This document shows positions 13,921 through 14,061 of a stretch of 14,061 bases of DNA, piece after piece. Origin of the DNA: Candidatus Mcinerneyibacterium aminivorans (GTDB lineage Bacteria; Macinerneyibacteriota; Macinerneyibacteria; Macinerneyibacteriales; Macinerneyibacteriaceae); assembly GCA_008086245.1 (NCBI GenBank), contig VSIX01000014.1, positions 1-14,061 on the forward strand, read 5' to 3'. The notes beneath the pieces were generated by a model. It saw nothing but the letters and a program-made list of their open reading frames with translations. It ran no database searches and had not been told where the DNA came from. The stretch's first letter is position 1, and the number at the start of each line of letters is the position of its first letter. The translations under genes and the position numbers were made by a program.

Positions 13921-14061
13921 CTCACGGATCACGGACCTAATACTTCAGGGTAGTTTGTACCTCAGAAAAAAGAATTTACAAATAATAAAAACACCTGACG
14001 CAGATGGACGCAGATTAACACTGTTTATAAGTGAAACCATCCATGTAACTCATAAGAGATA

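Larger units (their letters stand above)
13270..14061. other. Non-coding right flank, 792 bp, repeat-rich
   Basis: No gene is seen on either strand. Besides the features listed separately it contains a tandem run of TTAG/ATTAG text (about 13850-13870), a CACGGATCACGGA duplication (13922-13934), and an ACGCAGATGGACGCAGAT duplication (13997-14014). Such short, language-like repeats are common in intergenic DNA of several low-GC phyla. Confidence 0.7.

Overview
The window is AT-rich, double-stranded DNA from a bacterium with two membranes. It carries a lipoprotein-type signal and a complete moxR/bat (Bacteroides aerotolerance) gene cluster whose products sit in and across the inner membrane. Gene order (moxR, DUF58, a small signal-anchored membrane protein, batA, batB, batC, batD, batE), low GC and a relaxed lipobox look most like a spirochaete. 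The same cluster also occurs in Bacteroidota and Proteobacteria, so the phylum is an inference, not a demonstration.

Left part (1-4022, minus strand). An OLD-family ATPase/Toprim nuclease gene runs off the left edge; it is a plausible phage-defence gene with its own promoter. Next come an orphan 136-aa protein gene and a two-gene cassette of very small proteins (58 and 70 aa) with strong ribosome binding sites. Between these lie about 1.2 kb of non-coding DNA filled with diverged dispersed repeats and hairpins. One of these is a 19-bp interrupted stem whose GU pairs fit only minus-strand RNA. The same stretch holds a reading frame broken by two stops that may be a gene remnant.

Middle (4023-5161, plus strand). 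A single predicted lipoprotein of 274 aa with a clear promoter and ribosome binding site, convergent with the bat operon.

Right part (5270-13269, minus strand). One tightly packed seven-gene operon reads leftwards from a sigma70-type promoter just upstream of moxR. MoxR AAA+ ATPase, a DUF58 protein and two membrane-anchored von Willebrand A proteins (BatA, BatB) are expected to form a chaperone-like or complex-remodelling machine at the inner membrane. BatC-type TPRs (here fused to BatB), BatD and BatE (TPR plus SH3) supply periplasmic binding modules. Junctions are 4-nt overlaps, 1-8 nt gaps, or a 32-nt overlap, implying co-transcription and translational coupling. The 309-aa third protein looks like a miniature BatD.

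Right flank (13270-14061). No gene is visible. It contains two copies of a 22-nt hairpin, a hexamer microsatellite, a tandem pair of hairpin repeats with compensatory base-pair changes, and a roughly 255-bp block bounded by imperfect inverted repeats. Part of that block recurs near position 3040 in the opposite orientation.
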